The notes: generated from the sequence alone by a model not told the origin. Shown: positions 1-15,540, numbered from the stretch's first letter. The stretch: DNA of 64,000 bases from Elysia crispata (GCA_033675545.1 JAWDGP010004021.1:70001-134000), one strand, 5' to 3'. Made by a program: numbers and translations.

Positions 1-46
1 CTTCTTGTTTGAAGTTATGAAAGTGAAAATGTTGGTTCCAACCTAC

Positions 47-89
47 CGAGAAATAAAGTGAGGAGAAATATCACCCCTAGAGAAACCAT
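47..89 (-). CDS. Probable first coding exon of a secreted or membrane protein (signal peptide), gene continues off the left edge
   Basis: On the minus strand an ATG at 89 opens a 14-codon frame, MVSLGVIFLLTLFL, which ends after one extra base at a strong splice donor, G|GTAGGT (intron starts at 46). The residues form an almost pure hydrophobic core with no charge, as expected for the h-region of a signal peptide or an N-terminal signal anchor. A TATA-like element lies about 90 bases upstream (183-176), and the context before the ATG is CAAG. The rest of the gene lies beyond base 1, so neither the cleavage site nor the family can be seen. The call depends on start, hydrophobicity and donor agreeing. 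A chance match is possible because the exon is only 43 bases long. Confidence 0.4.
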
Positions 90-144
90 CTTGATCAAGT
101 GTTTTCGATCTCAGCTTCGATTCTATCCATAGGAGATCAGTGGG

Positions 145-183
145 CAGTTGAACAAAGAAGCGACAAAGTTTCCCCCTTTTAAA
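145..183 (-). promoter_or_regulatory. TATA-like core promoter for the left-edge exon
   Basis: The minus strand reads TTTAAAAG at 183-176 with a GC-containing flank. A start site about 30 bases downstream would fall near 150, giving a 5'UTR of roughly 60 bases before the ATG at 89. The pairing with a signal-peptide exon is the main support; the box itself is not a perfect consensus. Confidence 0.3.
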
Positions 184-416
184 CTGCCTCGTGATCACCC
201 ATCTATCTAAAATAGAAAGGGAGACTAAAACAAGAACAAAGCGGAAAAAACAAGACTATAACGTCAAGGAACCGGAAAAAAAGATGGATAAAAAGATAAA
301 AAAAAAATGTATATTATGAGTTATTTACGATCAGGAAAAAAGGGGTATATGATAAGTTATTTTCGGATCAGGACAAAGACAAGGGTCAGAGCGAAAAAAC
401 AGTAAGAGAAGGACAG

Positions 417-798
417 CATCAGGAGGAGGGAGAGGATCAGGAGGAAGGAGAGGATCAGGAGGAGGGAGAGGATCAGGAGGAGGGAGAGGATCAGGAGGAG
501 GGAGAGGATCAGGAGGAGGGAGAGGATCAGGAGGAGGGAGAGGATCAGGAGGAGGGAGAGGATCAGGAGGAAGGAGAGGATCAGGAGGAGGGAGAGGATC
601 AGGAGGAAGGAGAGGATCAGGAGGAGGGAGAGGATCAGGAGGAGGGAGAGGATCAGGAGGAAGGAGAGGATCAGGAGGAAGGAGAGGATCAGGAGGAGGG
701 AGAGGATCAGGAGGAGGGAGAGGATCAGGAGGAGGGAGAGGATCGGGAGGAAGGAGAGGATCGAGAGGAGGGAGAGGATCAGGAGGAGGAGGAGGAGG
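417..798. repeat. 18-bp tandem repeat, about 21 copies
   Basis: Purine-rich unit GATCAGGAGGAGGGAGAG repeated head to tail with few substitutions (GGAGG versus GGAAG variants). Because 18 is a multiple of three, the minus strand stays open and reads a Pro-Pro-Asp-Pro-Leu pattern for about 120 codons. There is no start context, splice context or conserved flank, so this is treated as a minisatellite and not as a proline-rich protein. Confidence 0.9.
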
Positions 799-1239
799 TA
801 GTATCAGGAGAAAGAAGAGCATCTTTCTGAATAAGAACACCCAAGAAAAAGGATCCATGTTTTTATAGATTGATAGTGATTTCAATCAGGATGACAATTT
901 CGGCAACGAAAAGAGAGAGAGAGAGAGAGAGAGAGATACGTGGCGTAATGGGGAGAGGAAAAAAGACACTGTTGAAGACACACGCAAGGAAGAACTGTGA
1001 GAAATACGAAGACTAGGAGAAAGAGAGGAAAAGTATAACTGTCAGAGGTAAGATCAAAGTGTAGAAAGATAAGCAGTGCGGAGTGCAGAAACGATGGTTG
1101 CCAGCTAGTACCACATATGAGCAGAGAATCAAGTTTCCAACACTAACAGTGGGTAGTGTCAGGTCAGGGAAGGCAGAAGTCAATGATTTTTACATGCAGC
1201 AGAGAGGAAATTTATACATGAAGATGAGGAAGAGGTAGT
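799..1239. other. No gene seen; short (GA)n
   Basis: Purine-rich unique DNA with a short (GA)n run at about 910-936. No supported exon or RNA gene. Confidence 0.5.
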
Positions 1240-1443
<204 letters not shown>

Positions 1444-1722
1444 TAAGGAGGTGAAAGAGTAGACAAAAGAGCAGGAGGTAAAGATGTAAAGACAGGGAAG
1501 GACAGATACCTGAAACAAATGCAGGACGGCGCGTCTAAAGGTGAGCTTGTGGTGAGGAAAAACTCGGGAAAAAAGAAGAAGGCGGAAAAGAAAGAGAGTG
1601 AAAAGAATTGAGGTTGTCAAGCTAAGAGACGCGTAAGCTATGGTGGTCAGTAAGACAGAGCAAAGAAACATGCGGCGGAAGACAAAAAAATAACTTTAGA
1701 CGAGTTTTCAAGGATGGGAAAA

Positions 1723-1937
1723 TTCTGGTATGTCCCACTTGTGTTTCAATACTCTTGTTACGTGTGAAGTAATGTAGAAAACATAATGCTCCATGTAAAA
1801 CCGAATGAGGAAAGTGGCCCTGGCTAATTTCTGGTATGTCCCACTTGTGTTTCAATACTCTTGTTACGTGTGAAGTAATGTAGAAAACATAATGCTCCAT
1901 GTAAAACCGAATGAGGAAAGTGGCCCTGGCTAATTTC
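1723..1937. repeat. Two-copy 106-bp tandem duplication
   Basis: A segment beginning TTCTGGTATGTCCCACTTG is present at 1723 and again at 1829, essentially identical over 106 bases. The near identity suggests a recent duplication. No function is evident. Confidence 0.9.
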
Positions 1938-2689
1938 GACAATGGCTAAATAAATTAGGATTTCCTGTTTCCTTTGTTCAATGAGTTAGTTATTACATGA
2001 CGGTTAAATGAAAACATAAAGCTATGTATAAACTCAAGACAAGTGCGCATATCAATTTTTCCGGCGTTGTGACAACTGTGTTTTATGTCATGCAGTACCT
2101 GTTTCTCAGAGCTTATACGTGGACAAAGCGGCCTTTTAAAGAGGAAGTTATACCGTAATTAAGTATAGGAGGAAGCTAAAAAAAATTCCAATGAACATAG
2201 TATAATAAATTCATCTTAATTCTGCCTGAATATGTTGCAAGATCCACTCTATTTCTATATCCTTTTAAACATTTACTACCATGAAAGATCAAATAAATGC
2301 GCATATATAATTTATTCCCATAAGGCAGTGCACTTTGGGCACTTTTTGCGAGAAACCATTGTCTTCTAAAAAGTATCTGCGCGCAAATTGATTTAAAACA
2401 GGTTTGCAAAGAATATAGTTAGATCTACTTGCTTTTCCATATTTACTTCACGGCTTGCTATTGGGTATTTCTGATTTTATTAGGTTTTGGTGGTTCTTTT
2501 TTTTTTTGTAAAAGGGAAATAACTCATATGACCTGGTCAAGTAAAACTGCATTATCTGACCAGGTTCACTGCGCAATACTGAAAGGAAATAAAACTTTTG
2601 ACACCTCACTTCAAAGATCTACCGTCGTTGAAAACAATGCACAAACAAGGCGCTCCTTAATGTCATTTATTTCTAGACTTTAACAAAGA
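1938..2689. other. AT-rich unique DNA, no supported gene
   Basis: Contains an open frame on the plus strand (2429-2683, opening with TTG) with a hydrophobic N-terminal stretch, and a 77-codon frame on the minus strand. Neither has a good ATG, donor or recognisable motif. The plus frame ends just before the 55-bp array begins. Confidence 0.5.
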
Positions 2690-5600
2690 GTTAGGTCTCA
2701 CACTATCAACCCTTTCTGTGCCAGGGTGAAGTCTTTAATCAAGAGTTAGGTCTCACACTATCAACCCTTTCTGTGTCAGAGTGAAGTCTTTAATCAACAG
2801 TTAGGTCTCACACTATCAACCCTTTCTGTGTCAGAGTGAAGTCTTTAATCAAGAGTTAGGTCTCACACTATCAACCCTTTCTGTGTCAGAGTGAAGTCTT
2901 TAATCAAGAGTTAGGTCTCACACTATCAACCCTTTCTGTGTCAGGGTGAAGTCTTTAATCAACAGTTAGGTCTCACACTATCAACCCTTTCTGTGCCAGG
3001 GTGAAGTCTTTAATCAAGAGTTAGGTCTCACACTATCAACCCTTTCTGTGTCAGAGTGAAATCTTTAATCAAGAGTTAGGTCTCACACTATCAACCCTTT
3101 CTGTGCCAGGGTGAAGTCTTTAATCAAGAGTTAGGTCTCACACTATCAACCCTTTCTGTGTCAGAGTGAAGTCTTTAATCAAGAGTTAGGTGTCACACTA
3201 TCAACCCTTTCTGTGTCAGGGTGAAGTCTTTAATCAACAGTTAGGTCTCACACTATCAACCCTTTCTGTGTCAGGGTGAAGTCTTTAATCAACAGTTAGG
3301 TCTCACACTATCGACCCTCTCTGTCAGGGTGAAATCTTTAATCAAGAGTTAGGTCTCACACTATCAACCCTTTCTGTGCCAGGGTGAAGTCTTTAATCAA
3401 GAGTTGGGTCTCACACTATCAACCCTTTCTGTGCCAGGGTGAAGTCTTTAATCAAGAGTTAGGTCTCACACTATCAACCCTTTCTGTGTCAGGGTGAAGT
3501 CTTTAATCAAGAGTTGGGTCTCACACTATCAACCCTTTCTGTGTCAGGGTGAAGTCTTTAATCAAGAGTTGGGTCTCACACTATCAACCCTTTCTGTGTC
3601 AGGGTGAAGTCTTTAATCAAGAGTTGGGTCTCACACTATCAACCCTTTCTGTGTCAGGGTGAAGTCTTTAATCAAGAGTTAGGTCTCACACTATCAACTC
3701 TTTCTGTGTTAGGGTGAAGTCTTTAGGGAAGAGTTGGGTCTCACACTATCAACCCTGTCTTTAATCAAGAGTTAGGTCTCACACTATCAACCCTTTCTGT
3801 GTCAGGGTGAAGTCTTTAATCAAGAGTTAGGTCCCACACTATCAACCCTTTCTGTGTCAGGGTGAAGTCTTTAATCAAGAGTTAGGTCTCACACTATCAA
3901 CCCTTTCTGTGCCAGGGTGAAGTCTTTAATCAAGAGTTAGGTCTCACACTATCAACCCTTTCTGTGCCAGGGTGAAGTCTTTAATCAACAGTTAGGTCTC
4001 ACACTATCAACCCTTTCTGTGTCAGGGTGAAATCTTTAATCAAGAGTTAGGTCTCACACTATCAACCCTTTCTGTGTCAGGGTGAAGTCTTTAATCAAGA
4101 GTTAGGTCTCACACTATCAACCCTTTCTGTGTCAGGGTGAAGTCTTTAATCAACAGTTAGGTCTCACACTATCAACCCTTTCTGTGTCAGGGTGAAATCT
4201 TTAATCAAGAGTTAGGTCTCACACTATCAACCCTTTCTGTGTCAGGGTGAAGTCTTTAATGAACTATTGGGTCTCCCACTATCAATTCTTTCTGTGTAGG
4301 GTGAAGTCTTTAATCAAAAATTAGGTCTTACATTATCAACTCTTTCTGTGTCAGAGTGAAGTCTTTAATCAAGAGTTAGGTCTCACACTATCAACCCTTT
4401 CTGTGTCAGAGTGAAGTCTTTAATAAAAAATTAGGTCTCACAGTATCAACTGTTTCTTTATGAGGGTGAAGTCTTTAATCAACAGTTAGGTCTCACACTA
4501 TCAACCCTTTCTGTGTCAGAGTGAAGTCTTTAATCAAGAGTTAGGTCTCACACTATCAACCCTTTCTGTGTCAGGGTGAAGTCTTTAATCAAGAGTTAGG
4601 TCTCACACTATCAACCCTTTCTGTGTCAGAGTGAAGTCTTTAATCAACAGTTAGGTCTCACACTATCAACTCTTTCTGTGTCAGGGTGAAGTTTTTAATC
4701 AACAGTTAGGTCCCACACTATCAACCCTTTCTGTGTCAGCGTGAAGTCTTTAATGAACTATTGGATCTCCCACTATCAATTCTTTCTTTGTAGGGTGAAG
4801 TCTTTAATCAAAAATTAGGTCTTACATTATCAACCCTTTTTGTGTCAGAGTGAAGTCTTTAATCAACAGTTAGGTCTCCCACTATCAATTCTTTCTGTGT
4901 AGGGTGAAGTCTTTAATCAAAAATTAGGTCTTACATTATCAACTCTTTCTGTGTCAGGGTGAAGTCTTTAATCAACAGTTAGGTCTCACACTATCAACTC
5001 TTTCTGTGTCAGAGTGAAGTCTTTTTTCAAAAATTAGGTCTTACATTATCAACTCTTTCTGTGTCAGAGTGAAGTGTTTAATAAACAGTTAGGTCTCACA
5101 CTATCAACTCTTTCTGTGTCAGAGTGAAGTCTTTAATCAAAAATTAGGTCTTACATTATCAACTCTTTCTGTGTCAGGGTGAAGTCTTTAATCAACAGTT
5201 AGGTCTCACACTATCAACTCTTTCTGTGTCAGAGTGAAGTTTTTAATCAACAGTTAGGTCTAACACTATCAACTCTTTCTGTATCAGAGTGAAGTCTTTA
5301 ATCAAGAGTTGGGTCTCACACTATCAACTCTTTCTGTGTCAGGTTGAAGTCTTTAATCAACAGTTAGGTCTCACACTATCAACTCTTTCTGTGTCAGGGT
5401 GAAGTCTTTAATCAAGAGTTGGGTCTCATACTATCAACCCTTTCTGTGTCAGGGTGAAGTCTTTAATCAAGAGTTGGGTCTCACATTAACAACTCTTTCT
5501 GTGTCAGGGTGAAGTCTTTATACAAGAGTTAGGTCTCACACTATCAACGCTTTCTGTGTCAGAGTGAAGTCTTTAATCAAGAGTTGGGTCTCACACTATC

Positions 5601-6276
5601 AACTCTTTCTGTGTCAGAGTGAAGTCTTTAATCAAAAATTAGGTCTTACATTATCAACTCTCTCTGTGTCAGGGTGAAGTCTTTAATCAACAGTTAGGTC
5701 TCACACTATCAACTCTTTCTGTGTCAGGGTGAAGTTTTTAATCAACAGTTAGGTCTAACACTATCAACTCTTTCTGTGTCAGGGTGAAGTCTTTAATCAA
5801 CAGTTAGGTCTCACACTATCAACTCTTTCTGTGTCAGGGTGAAGTCTTTAATCAAGAGTTGGGTCTCATACTATCAACCCTTTCTGTGCCAGGGTGAAGT
5901 CTTTAATCAAGAGTTGGGTCTCATACTATCAACTCTTTCTGTGTCAGGGTGAAGTCTTTAATCAAGAGTTGGGTCTCATACTATCAACCCTTTCTTTGTC
6001 AGGGTGAAGTCTTTAATCAAGAGTTGGGTCTCACACTAACAACTCTTTCTGTGTCAGGGTGAAGTCTTTAGGGTAGAGTTAGGTCTCACACCATCAACGC
6101 TTTCTGTGTCAGAGTAAAGTCTTTAATCAAGAGTTAGGTCTCACACTATCAACCCTTTCTGTGTCAGAGTGAAGTCTTTAATCAACAGTTGGGTCTCACA
6201 CTATTAGCCCTTTCTGTGTCAGGGTGAAGTCTTTAATCAACAGTTAGGTCTCACAGTATGAACCCTTTCTGTGTCA
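2690..6276. repeat. 55-bp minisatellite, about 65 copies
   Basis: The unit begins GTTAGGTCTCACACTATCAA and ends with GTGAAGTCTTTAATCA. Copies differ at recurring positions (CCAGGG/TCAGGG/TCAGAG; AACCC/AACTC; AGAGTT/ACAGTT/AAAATT). The left half is more homogeneous, and the right half (from about 4260) mixes diverged AAAATTAGGTCTTACATTATC copies with standard ones. A few units are truncated (about 3310 and 3720-3765). It has stops in all frames and is non-coding. Confidence 0.97.
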
Positions 6277-6734
6277 TAATTAAAGTTTACTCAAAACTTT
6301 ATACGCCCACTATCCTTAAACTACCTAAACTCCCACAACACCGTTGAAGTTGTTTTGATATGAAACTCTCAGCAAAAGCCAAATCTAGGTTATTGTCGAT
6401 ATGAAAGAACAAGAATTTGTATATGAAAAACCTAATGTTTACTCCAGCACAAAATATAGTAATCTACCCGTTGGTCCAACCAACTTCTACAGCATCAAAT
6501 CAGCAGATAGAAGCCGCTCTGGCGTCGCTGCAGTATGATCATTGTACAGCGGAGCCAGGTCCCACCCTAGGAGTAAAAAAAAATAATAATAGAAAAACAG
6601 AGGAAAATCATGTGATCGTCCACTTCCGGCTGTTGAAGCATGCTCGGTGTAAGTAAAGTTTGAATCAGAATTTTTTTCCTACTCTACTTTCATCTGCGCC
6701 GGAGGTTTCTAGGTTTTCACGTGAGATATAGTCT
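6277..6734. other. Unique DNA between arrays, weak open frame only
   Basis: A 79-codon plus-strand frame (6417-6656) has a mixed, protein-like middle part (SNQQIEAALASLQYD) but no convincing splice boundary or homology I can recall. Left uncalled. Confidence 0.4.
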
Positions 6735-6867
6735 GAGAAACAAGATAGGGAGAGAGAGGGGGAGAGAGAGAAAGAGAGAGAGAGAGTGGAAGAGAGAAAG
6801 AGAGGGGGAGAGAGCGAGAAAGAAAGAGAGGAAGAGAGAGGGAGAGAGGAAGAAAGAAAGAGAGAGT

Positions 6868-6899
<32 letters not shown>

Positions 6900-7019
6900 A
6901 AGATGGGGAAAGAAAAAGAGAGTACGAGAGAGAGAGAGAGAGAGGGAGAGAGAAAGAGAGAGGGAGAGAGAAAGATAGGAAGAGAAAAGGAAAGGAAGAG
7001 ATAGAGAGAGGGGAGAGAG

Positions 7020-7070
<51 letters not shown>

Positions 7071-7144
7071 GAGAGAGGGAGAGAGAAAGAGAGGAAGAGA
7101 GAAGGAAAGGAAGAGATAGAGAGAGGGGAGAGAGAAAGAAAGGA

Positions 7145-7175
<31 letters not shown>

Positions 7176-7196
7176 AAGAAAGAGAGACAGAGAGAA
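6735..7196. repeat. Imperfect (GA)n / GGAGAGAG purine tract
   Basis: About 460 bases with almost only purines on the plus strand, built of GA dinucleotides interrupted by GGG and AAA. The open frames on both strands (Ser/Leu and Arg/Glu) are artefacts of the repeat. Confidence 0.95.
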
Positions 7197-7776
7197 TTAA
7201 ATGGATACTCAAATCCTGGATAGAAGTTACAAGCTGCAAGCTCAGTTAACTTTACTGCCATATCTTGGTTCAATCCTTAACAATAAAATCGAGTCACTTG
7301 GCTTGTTAAAAAATATTCTTCCTCTTCTTCTTGTTCTTCATGCAGGATCTCACTCGTGGTAATCCACTTTAGTTAATGCACGTCTCTCCGAGCACTCGGT
7401 TTCGCCCTCAAGTACCGAGGACATTACACGGCAGAACCTACTCGGATGTCTCAACAACCAGAGTTTGCACTAGAAGACGTCGAGATCTTTATTTTGTGAT
7501 AAATAACGAAATCTTGTAAAGAAAAAAAATGTTTGCAGCAAAGTTATTTGCAGGAATTTTTCTTCTAATTCTGGCTATTATATAATTATATTTTTAGCTT
7601 CAAAGTGTTCCCACTTTGGCATTCTGAAAGAGGAACAAACTATGGCACTGACTTTTCTATATATAAACACAAAGATGTTAAGAAAAATTCAGCCAAGAAG
7701 CATAAATTGAATTCCTACTTTCTCCATTTTTCTTGTCATTCTGATGAAAAGATCGACGGCCAGCCCGCTCGTTTTG
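7197..7776. other. Unique AT-rich DNA, no gene seen
   Basis: No exon with paired splice signals was found. A pyrimidine-rich tract ending in CAG lies at about 7315-7345, but the frames after it close quickly. Confidence 0.4.
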
Positions 7777-8662
7777 TAGCGACTGGAAGTATCAATGGGA
7801 GGAACAAAGTGTCAATTTTAGCACATTGTAGCGACTGGAAGTATCAATGGGAGGAACAAAGTGTCAGTTTTAGCACATTGTAGCGACTGGAAGTATCAAT
7901 GGGAGGAACAACGTGTCAGTTTTAGCCCATTGTAGCGACTGGAAGTATCAATGGGAGGAACAACGTGCCAATTTTAGCCCATTGTAGCGACTGGAAGTAT
8001 CAATGGGAGGAACAACGTGCCAATTTTAGCCCATTGTAGCGACTGGAAGTATCAATGGGAGGAACAACGTGCCAATTTTAGCCCATTGTAGCGACTGGAA
8101 GTATCAATGGGAGGAACAACGTGCCAATTTTAGCCCATTGTAGCGACTGGAAGAATCAATGGGAGGAACAACGTGCCAATTTTAGCCCATTGTAGCGACT
8201 GGAAGTATCAATGGGAGGAACAACGTGCCAATTTTAGCCCATTGTAGCGACTGGAAGAATCAATGGGAGGAACAAAGTGCTAATTTTAGCCCATTGTAGC
8301 GACTGGAAGTATCAATGGGAGGAACAACGTGCCAAATTTAATCCATTGTAGCGACTGGAAGAATCAATGGGAGGAACAACTTGTCAATTTTAGCCCATTG
8401 TAGCGACTGGAAGTATCAATGGGAGGAACAACGTGCCAATTTTAGCCCATTGTAGCGACTGGAAGAATCAATGGGAGGAACAAAGTGTCAATTTTAGCCC
8501 ATTGTAGCGACTGGAAGAATCAATGGGAGGAACAACGTGTCAATTTTAGCCCATTGTAGCGACTGGAAGTATCAATGGGAGGAACAACGTGCCAATTTTA
8601 GCCCATTGTAGCGACTGGAAGTATCAATGGGAGGAACAACGTGTCAGTTTTAGCCCATTGTA
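7777..8662. repeat. 52-bp minisatellite, about 17 copies
   Basis: The unit begins TAGCGACTGGAAGTATCAAT and continues GGGAGGAACAACGTG. Copies differ at only a few sites (GTATC/GAATC, GCCAA/GTCAG). It is non-coding because 52 is not a multiple of three and stops recur. Confidence 0.96.
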
Positions 8663-8730
8663 ACTTAAAGGTGTTGTCTTATGTAACTTGTCCCATCTCG
8701 GGCCTCTCGAAGTGAGATCACACTTTGACA

Positions 8731-8815
8731 CGTTGGTATTCGAACCCACAGGAAATGGTTCATTCAGGTCTCAAGGCAGATTCCCTAGCACACGGCCCCC
8801 GCCAATGCTGACTTA
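8731..8815 (-). repeat. tRNA-like sequence, probable SINE remnant or tRNA pseudogene
   Basis: On the minus strand the sequence shows an A-box-like GGCCGTGTGCTAGGGAATC, then CTGCCTTGAGA resembling an anticodon stem, then GGGTTCGAATACC (8747-8735), a near-perfect B box. The order and spacing are those of a class II (Ser/Leu-type) tRNA. I could not pair a full acceptor stem, so a functional tRNA is unlikely. Confidence 0.4.
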
Positions 8816-9130
8816 AAAAAAAATAATAAACAGAAGTCATCGGTTATAAGACTTCACTCCTCAAAATAAAGATTCAGTAGAATTTCCTGTTTTCTTGATT
8901 TAACCCGTAACAGCTACATCTCAATTCAGGCCTTAGATTCTTTTTAAAATTTAAGACAATTTCCGATAACTCACAATCAATTTCAGGCTAGGCACATTCT
9001 CAAGGTATGCTGAAAGTAACAATTAATGGTGTACAAGGTTTTAATTTCTATACCGAAAAAAAAAAAAAACGACGACAAAAGTGATTGTAGCAGCAAAAAT
9101 ATTCAAGATTTTGTTTCTATTATCGCTACA
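8816..9130. other. AT-rich unique DNA, nothing recognised
   Basis: Short A-rich stretches only; no supported exon. Confidence 0.4.
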
Positions 9131-10114
<984 letters not shown>

Positions 10115-10301
10115 TGTCAAAAGAAATAAACTATACTTACTAATTCTCTTTATTCCTTTTCTGTTTCAGATTACATACATGGTAAGTTGGTTATTATCAT
10201 TACTGTAGCCATCACCATCTTCATAATCCTTTTCCTTTTATATCTTCAATGTGAAGTAGATTTTTCGTCATTGCGATTATCTTTATATCCAATGATAATG
10301 G

Positions 10302-12217
<1,916 letters not shown>

Positions 12218-13038
12218 TGAATTACAATAAAGTACAACCAAAAGAGTTATCTATGTGTTGCATGAGAGGTAGGGCTAAGAGAGCAAACTGTAAAGACCCA
12301 AGGTTTTACATGTGTCCCCCACCCTACTATTAATCATCTGCAGTGTCAGATAGGGCAGCACTGGTATGGTTTCATAGCCAAGATCCCCAGTACACAAACT
12401 GTGGACTGAATAATTACATGTACTTTCCAAAGGCAATCACAAAATGGGTTATGAACAAGACTCAAGCCGCAGCCTCCAGGTCATTAGTGGCAGCACTAAC
12501 TACTATGCCAGGTTTCTCAGCAGATATTTAAAATCATGTTGCTGTATATTAAGCCAAGGTTTATACATAGGTGATGGCTTGCTTCCATTCTTTGGTGGTG
12601 ATGAAGGGTAGGGTGTGGGGAGAGAGGGGGGAATAAAAGAAAACATTTTTGCTGCAACTTGCAAAAAGTAGGTTTCATACATCAGAATAACCAATACAAA
12701 GGTGTATGACATATTTTTTGTCTTTGACAAGCAATGAGGCAACGTTTTGCATCGAAAGAACCTGTTTGCGAAAAGTTTTTTGAAACAAATAGGGAAATTA
12801 AAACAAAGAATAAAGAAACCATACATATGCACACACAAAAAAAGTTTTAACAAACTTCAAGAAATAATTAATCTGCAATACATACTGCTTTTTTCTTTCT
12901 CCTTTATTTTACTGCATTTGACATATGTTTTAACTTCTGTTAACATCTTGATTCTTCAGTTTTCTTACTTACTTTTCAAATATTTCTCTCCCTTCTCTAA
13001 CCATTTCCACCCGACATATCCTTCCCATACATCTGCCA
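12218..13038. other. Unique DNA with one uncertain open frame
   Basis: The plus frame 12343-12531 follows a fair acceptor (ATCATCTGCAG at about 12330-12341) and reads a mixed sequence ending ...SLVAALTTMPG before CCAG. I recognise no family and see no clear donor, so no exon is called. Confidence 0.35.
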
Positions 13039-13200
13039 ATATATCTAGCAAACACATCCAATCCACATATCCACCAACATATCTAGCAAACACATCCAAC
13101 CCACATATCCACCAACATATCTAGCAAACACACCCAACCCACATATCCACCAACATATCTAGCCAACAAATCCACCTCACACATCTACCAACATATCTAT
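13039..13200. repeat. 38-bp tandem repeat, about 4 copies
   Basis: The word ATATCTAGC recurs at 13041, 13079, 13117 and 13155. The unit shares CACATCCACC-like words with the following 51-bp array and may be its ancestral or degenerate edge. Confidence 0.85.
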
Positions 13201-14764
13201 CCCCCACATCAATCCCACACATCCACCCAGACGTCTAACACCCAGATCTATCCCACACATGTACTCCACACATCCACCCAGACGTCTAACACCCAGATCT
13301 ATCCCCCACATCCATCCCACACATCCACCCAGACATCTAACACCCAGATCTATCCCACACATGTACTCCACACATCCACCCAGACGACTAACACCTAGAT
13401 CTGTCCCACACATGTACTCCACACATCCACCCAGACGTCTAACACCCAGATCTATCCCACACATGTACTCCACACATCCACCCAGACGTCTAACACCCAG
13501 ATCTATCCCACACATGTATTCCACACATCCACCCAGACGTCTAACACCCAGATCTATCCCACACATGTACTCCACACATCCACCCAGACGTCTAACACCC
13601 AGATCTATCCCACACATGTACTCCACACATCCACCCAGACGTCTAACACCCAGATCTATCCCACACATGTACTCCACACATCCACCCAGACGTCTAACAC
13701 CCAGATCTATCCCACACATGTACTCCACACATCCACCCAGACGTCTAACACCCAGATCTATCCCACACATGTACTCCACACATCCACCCAGACGTCTAAC
13801 ACCCAGATCTGTCCCACACATGTACTCCACACATCCACCCAGACGTCTAACACCCAGATCTGTCCCACACATGTACTCCACACATCCACCCAGACGTCTA
13901 ACACCCAGATCTGTCCCACACATGTACTCCACACATCCACCCAGACGTCTAACACCCAGATCTGTCCCACACATGTACTCCATACATCCACCCAGACGTC
14001 TAACACCCAGATCTGTCCCACACATGTACTCCACACATCCACCCAGACGTCTAACACCCAGATCTATCCCACACATGTACTCCATACATCCACCCAGACG
14101 TCTAACACCCAGATCTGTCCCACACATGTACTCCACACATCCACCCAGACGTCTAACACCCAGATCTATCCCACACATGTACTCCATACATCCACCCAGA
14201 CGTCTAACACCCAGATCTGTCCCACACATGTACTCCACACATCTACCCAGACGTCTAACACCCAGATCTGTCCAACACATGTAATCCACACATCCACCCC
14301 ATATATCCTTGAAAACATCGACCCTAGAAATCTATCCAACACTTTTCCCAAACATCCATCCAGACATCCACCCCACATTTCCACCAAGACATCAATCCCA
14401 CAGATCTATCCCACACATGTACTCCATACATCCACCCAGACGTCTAACACCCAGATCTATCCCACACATGTACTCCACACATCCACCCAGACGTCTAACA
14501 CCCAGATCTATCCCACACATGTACTCCATACATCCACCCAGACGTCTAACACCCAGATCTGTCCCACACATGTACTCCACACATCCACCCAGACGTCTAA
14601 CACCCAGATCTGTCCAACACATGTAATCCACACATCCACCCCATATATCCTTGAAAACATCGACCCTAGAAATCTATCCAACACTTTCCCCAAACATCCA
14701 TCCGGACATCCACCCCACATTTCCACCAAGACATCAATCCCACAGATCTATCCCACACATCTAT
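13201..14764. repeat. 51-bp minisatellite with a 342-bp higher-order duplication
   Basis: The unit contains CCACCCAGACGTCTAACACC and CAGATCTATCCCACACATG. Being 17 codons long, it leaves both strands open for more than 340 codons. The non-unit block starting GTAATCCACACATCCACCCC appears at 14281 and again at 14623, a 342-bp segmental repeat. No signal peptide, splice or start signals support translation. Confidence 0.95.
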
Positions 14765-15360
14765 GTCACACTCCCCCTGACACATTCATCCCTACACTGA
14801 CCCATAGATGAGCCTCACTTTCACCTCACATATTGATCCCTACACTGACCCATAGATGAGCCTCACTTTCACCTCACATATTGATCCCTACACTGACCCA
14901 TAGATGAGCCTCACTTTCACCTCACATATTGATCCCTACACTGACCCATAGAATAAGCCTCACTTTCACCTCACATATTGATCCCTACACTGACCCATAG
15001 ATGAGCCTCACTTTCACCTCACATATTGATCCCTACACTGACCCATAGATGAGCCTCACTTTCACCTCACATATTGATCCCTACACTGACCCATAGATGA
15101 GCCTCACTTTCACCTCACATATTGATCCCTACACTGACCCATAGATGAGCCTCACTTTCACCTCACATATTGATCCCTACACTGACCCATAGAATAAGCC
15201 TCACTTTCACCTCACATATTGATCCCTACCTGAACCATAGATGAGCCTCACTTTCCTCACATATTGATCCCTACACTGACCCATAGATTTACTTCACTTC
15301 CACCTCACACATCTATCCCTACACTGACCCATAGGTTGAGCCTAACTTCCACCTCACACT
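14765..15360. repeat. 48-bp minisatellite, about 12 copies
   Basis: The unit contains CACATATTGATCCCTACACT and GACCCATAGATGAGCCTC. It abuts the 51-bp array, and its first and last copies are diverged. Confidence 0.95.
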
Positions 15361-15540
15361 TCAACCAACTCCTCCACCCAAAACGCCCTTTGTTTCTCCA
15401 ACTGATTTCCCCAGTTCTACTATCCAAAGGCGCGGCCCTGATGATTTTACATGACTGTCGAAAAATTGCCTTGGATTTTTTTATATACTTCTTCATTCCG
15501 AGCATGGGCCAACGTGCGAGTAAGAAAAGCTCCTTATAGA

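Noticed and set aside
331-885. 184-codon proline-rich frame on the minus strand
   Set aside because: It is the 18-bp minisatellite read in frame; no splice or promoter signals and no non-repeat domain.
2690-6276. CRISPR-like array
   Set aside because: Units are contiguous with no unique spacers, and the DNA is eukaryotic.
13177-14289. 370- and 341-codon repetitive frames on both strands
   Set aside because: A 51-bp unit divisible by three keeps both strands open; no start, signal peptide or splice evidence.
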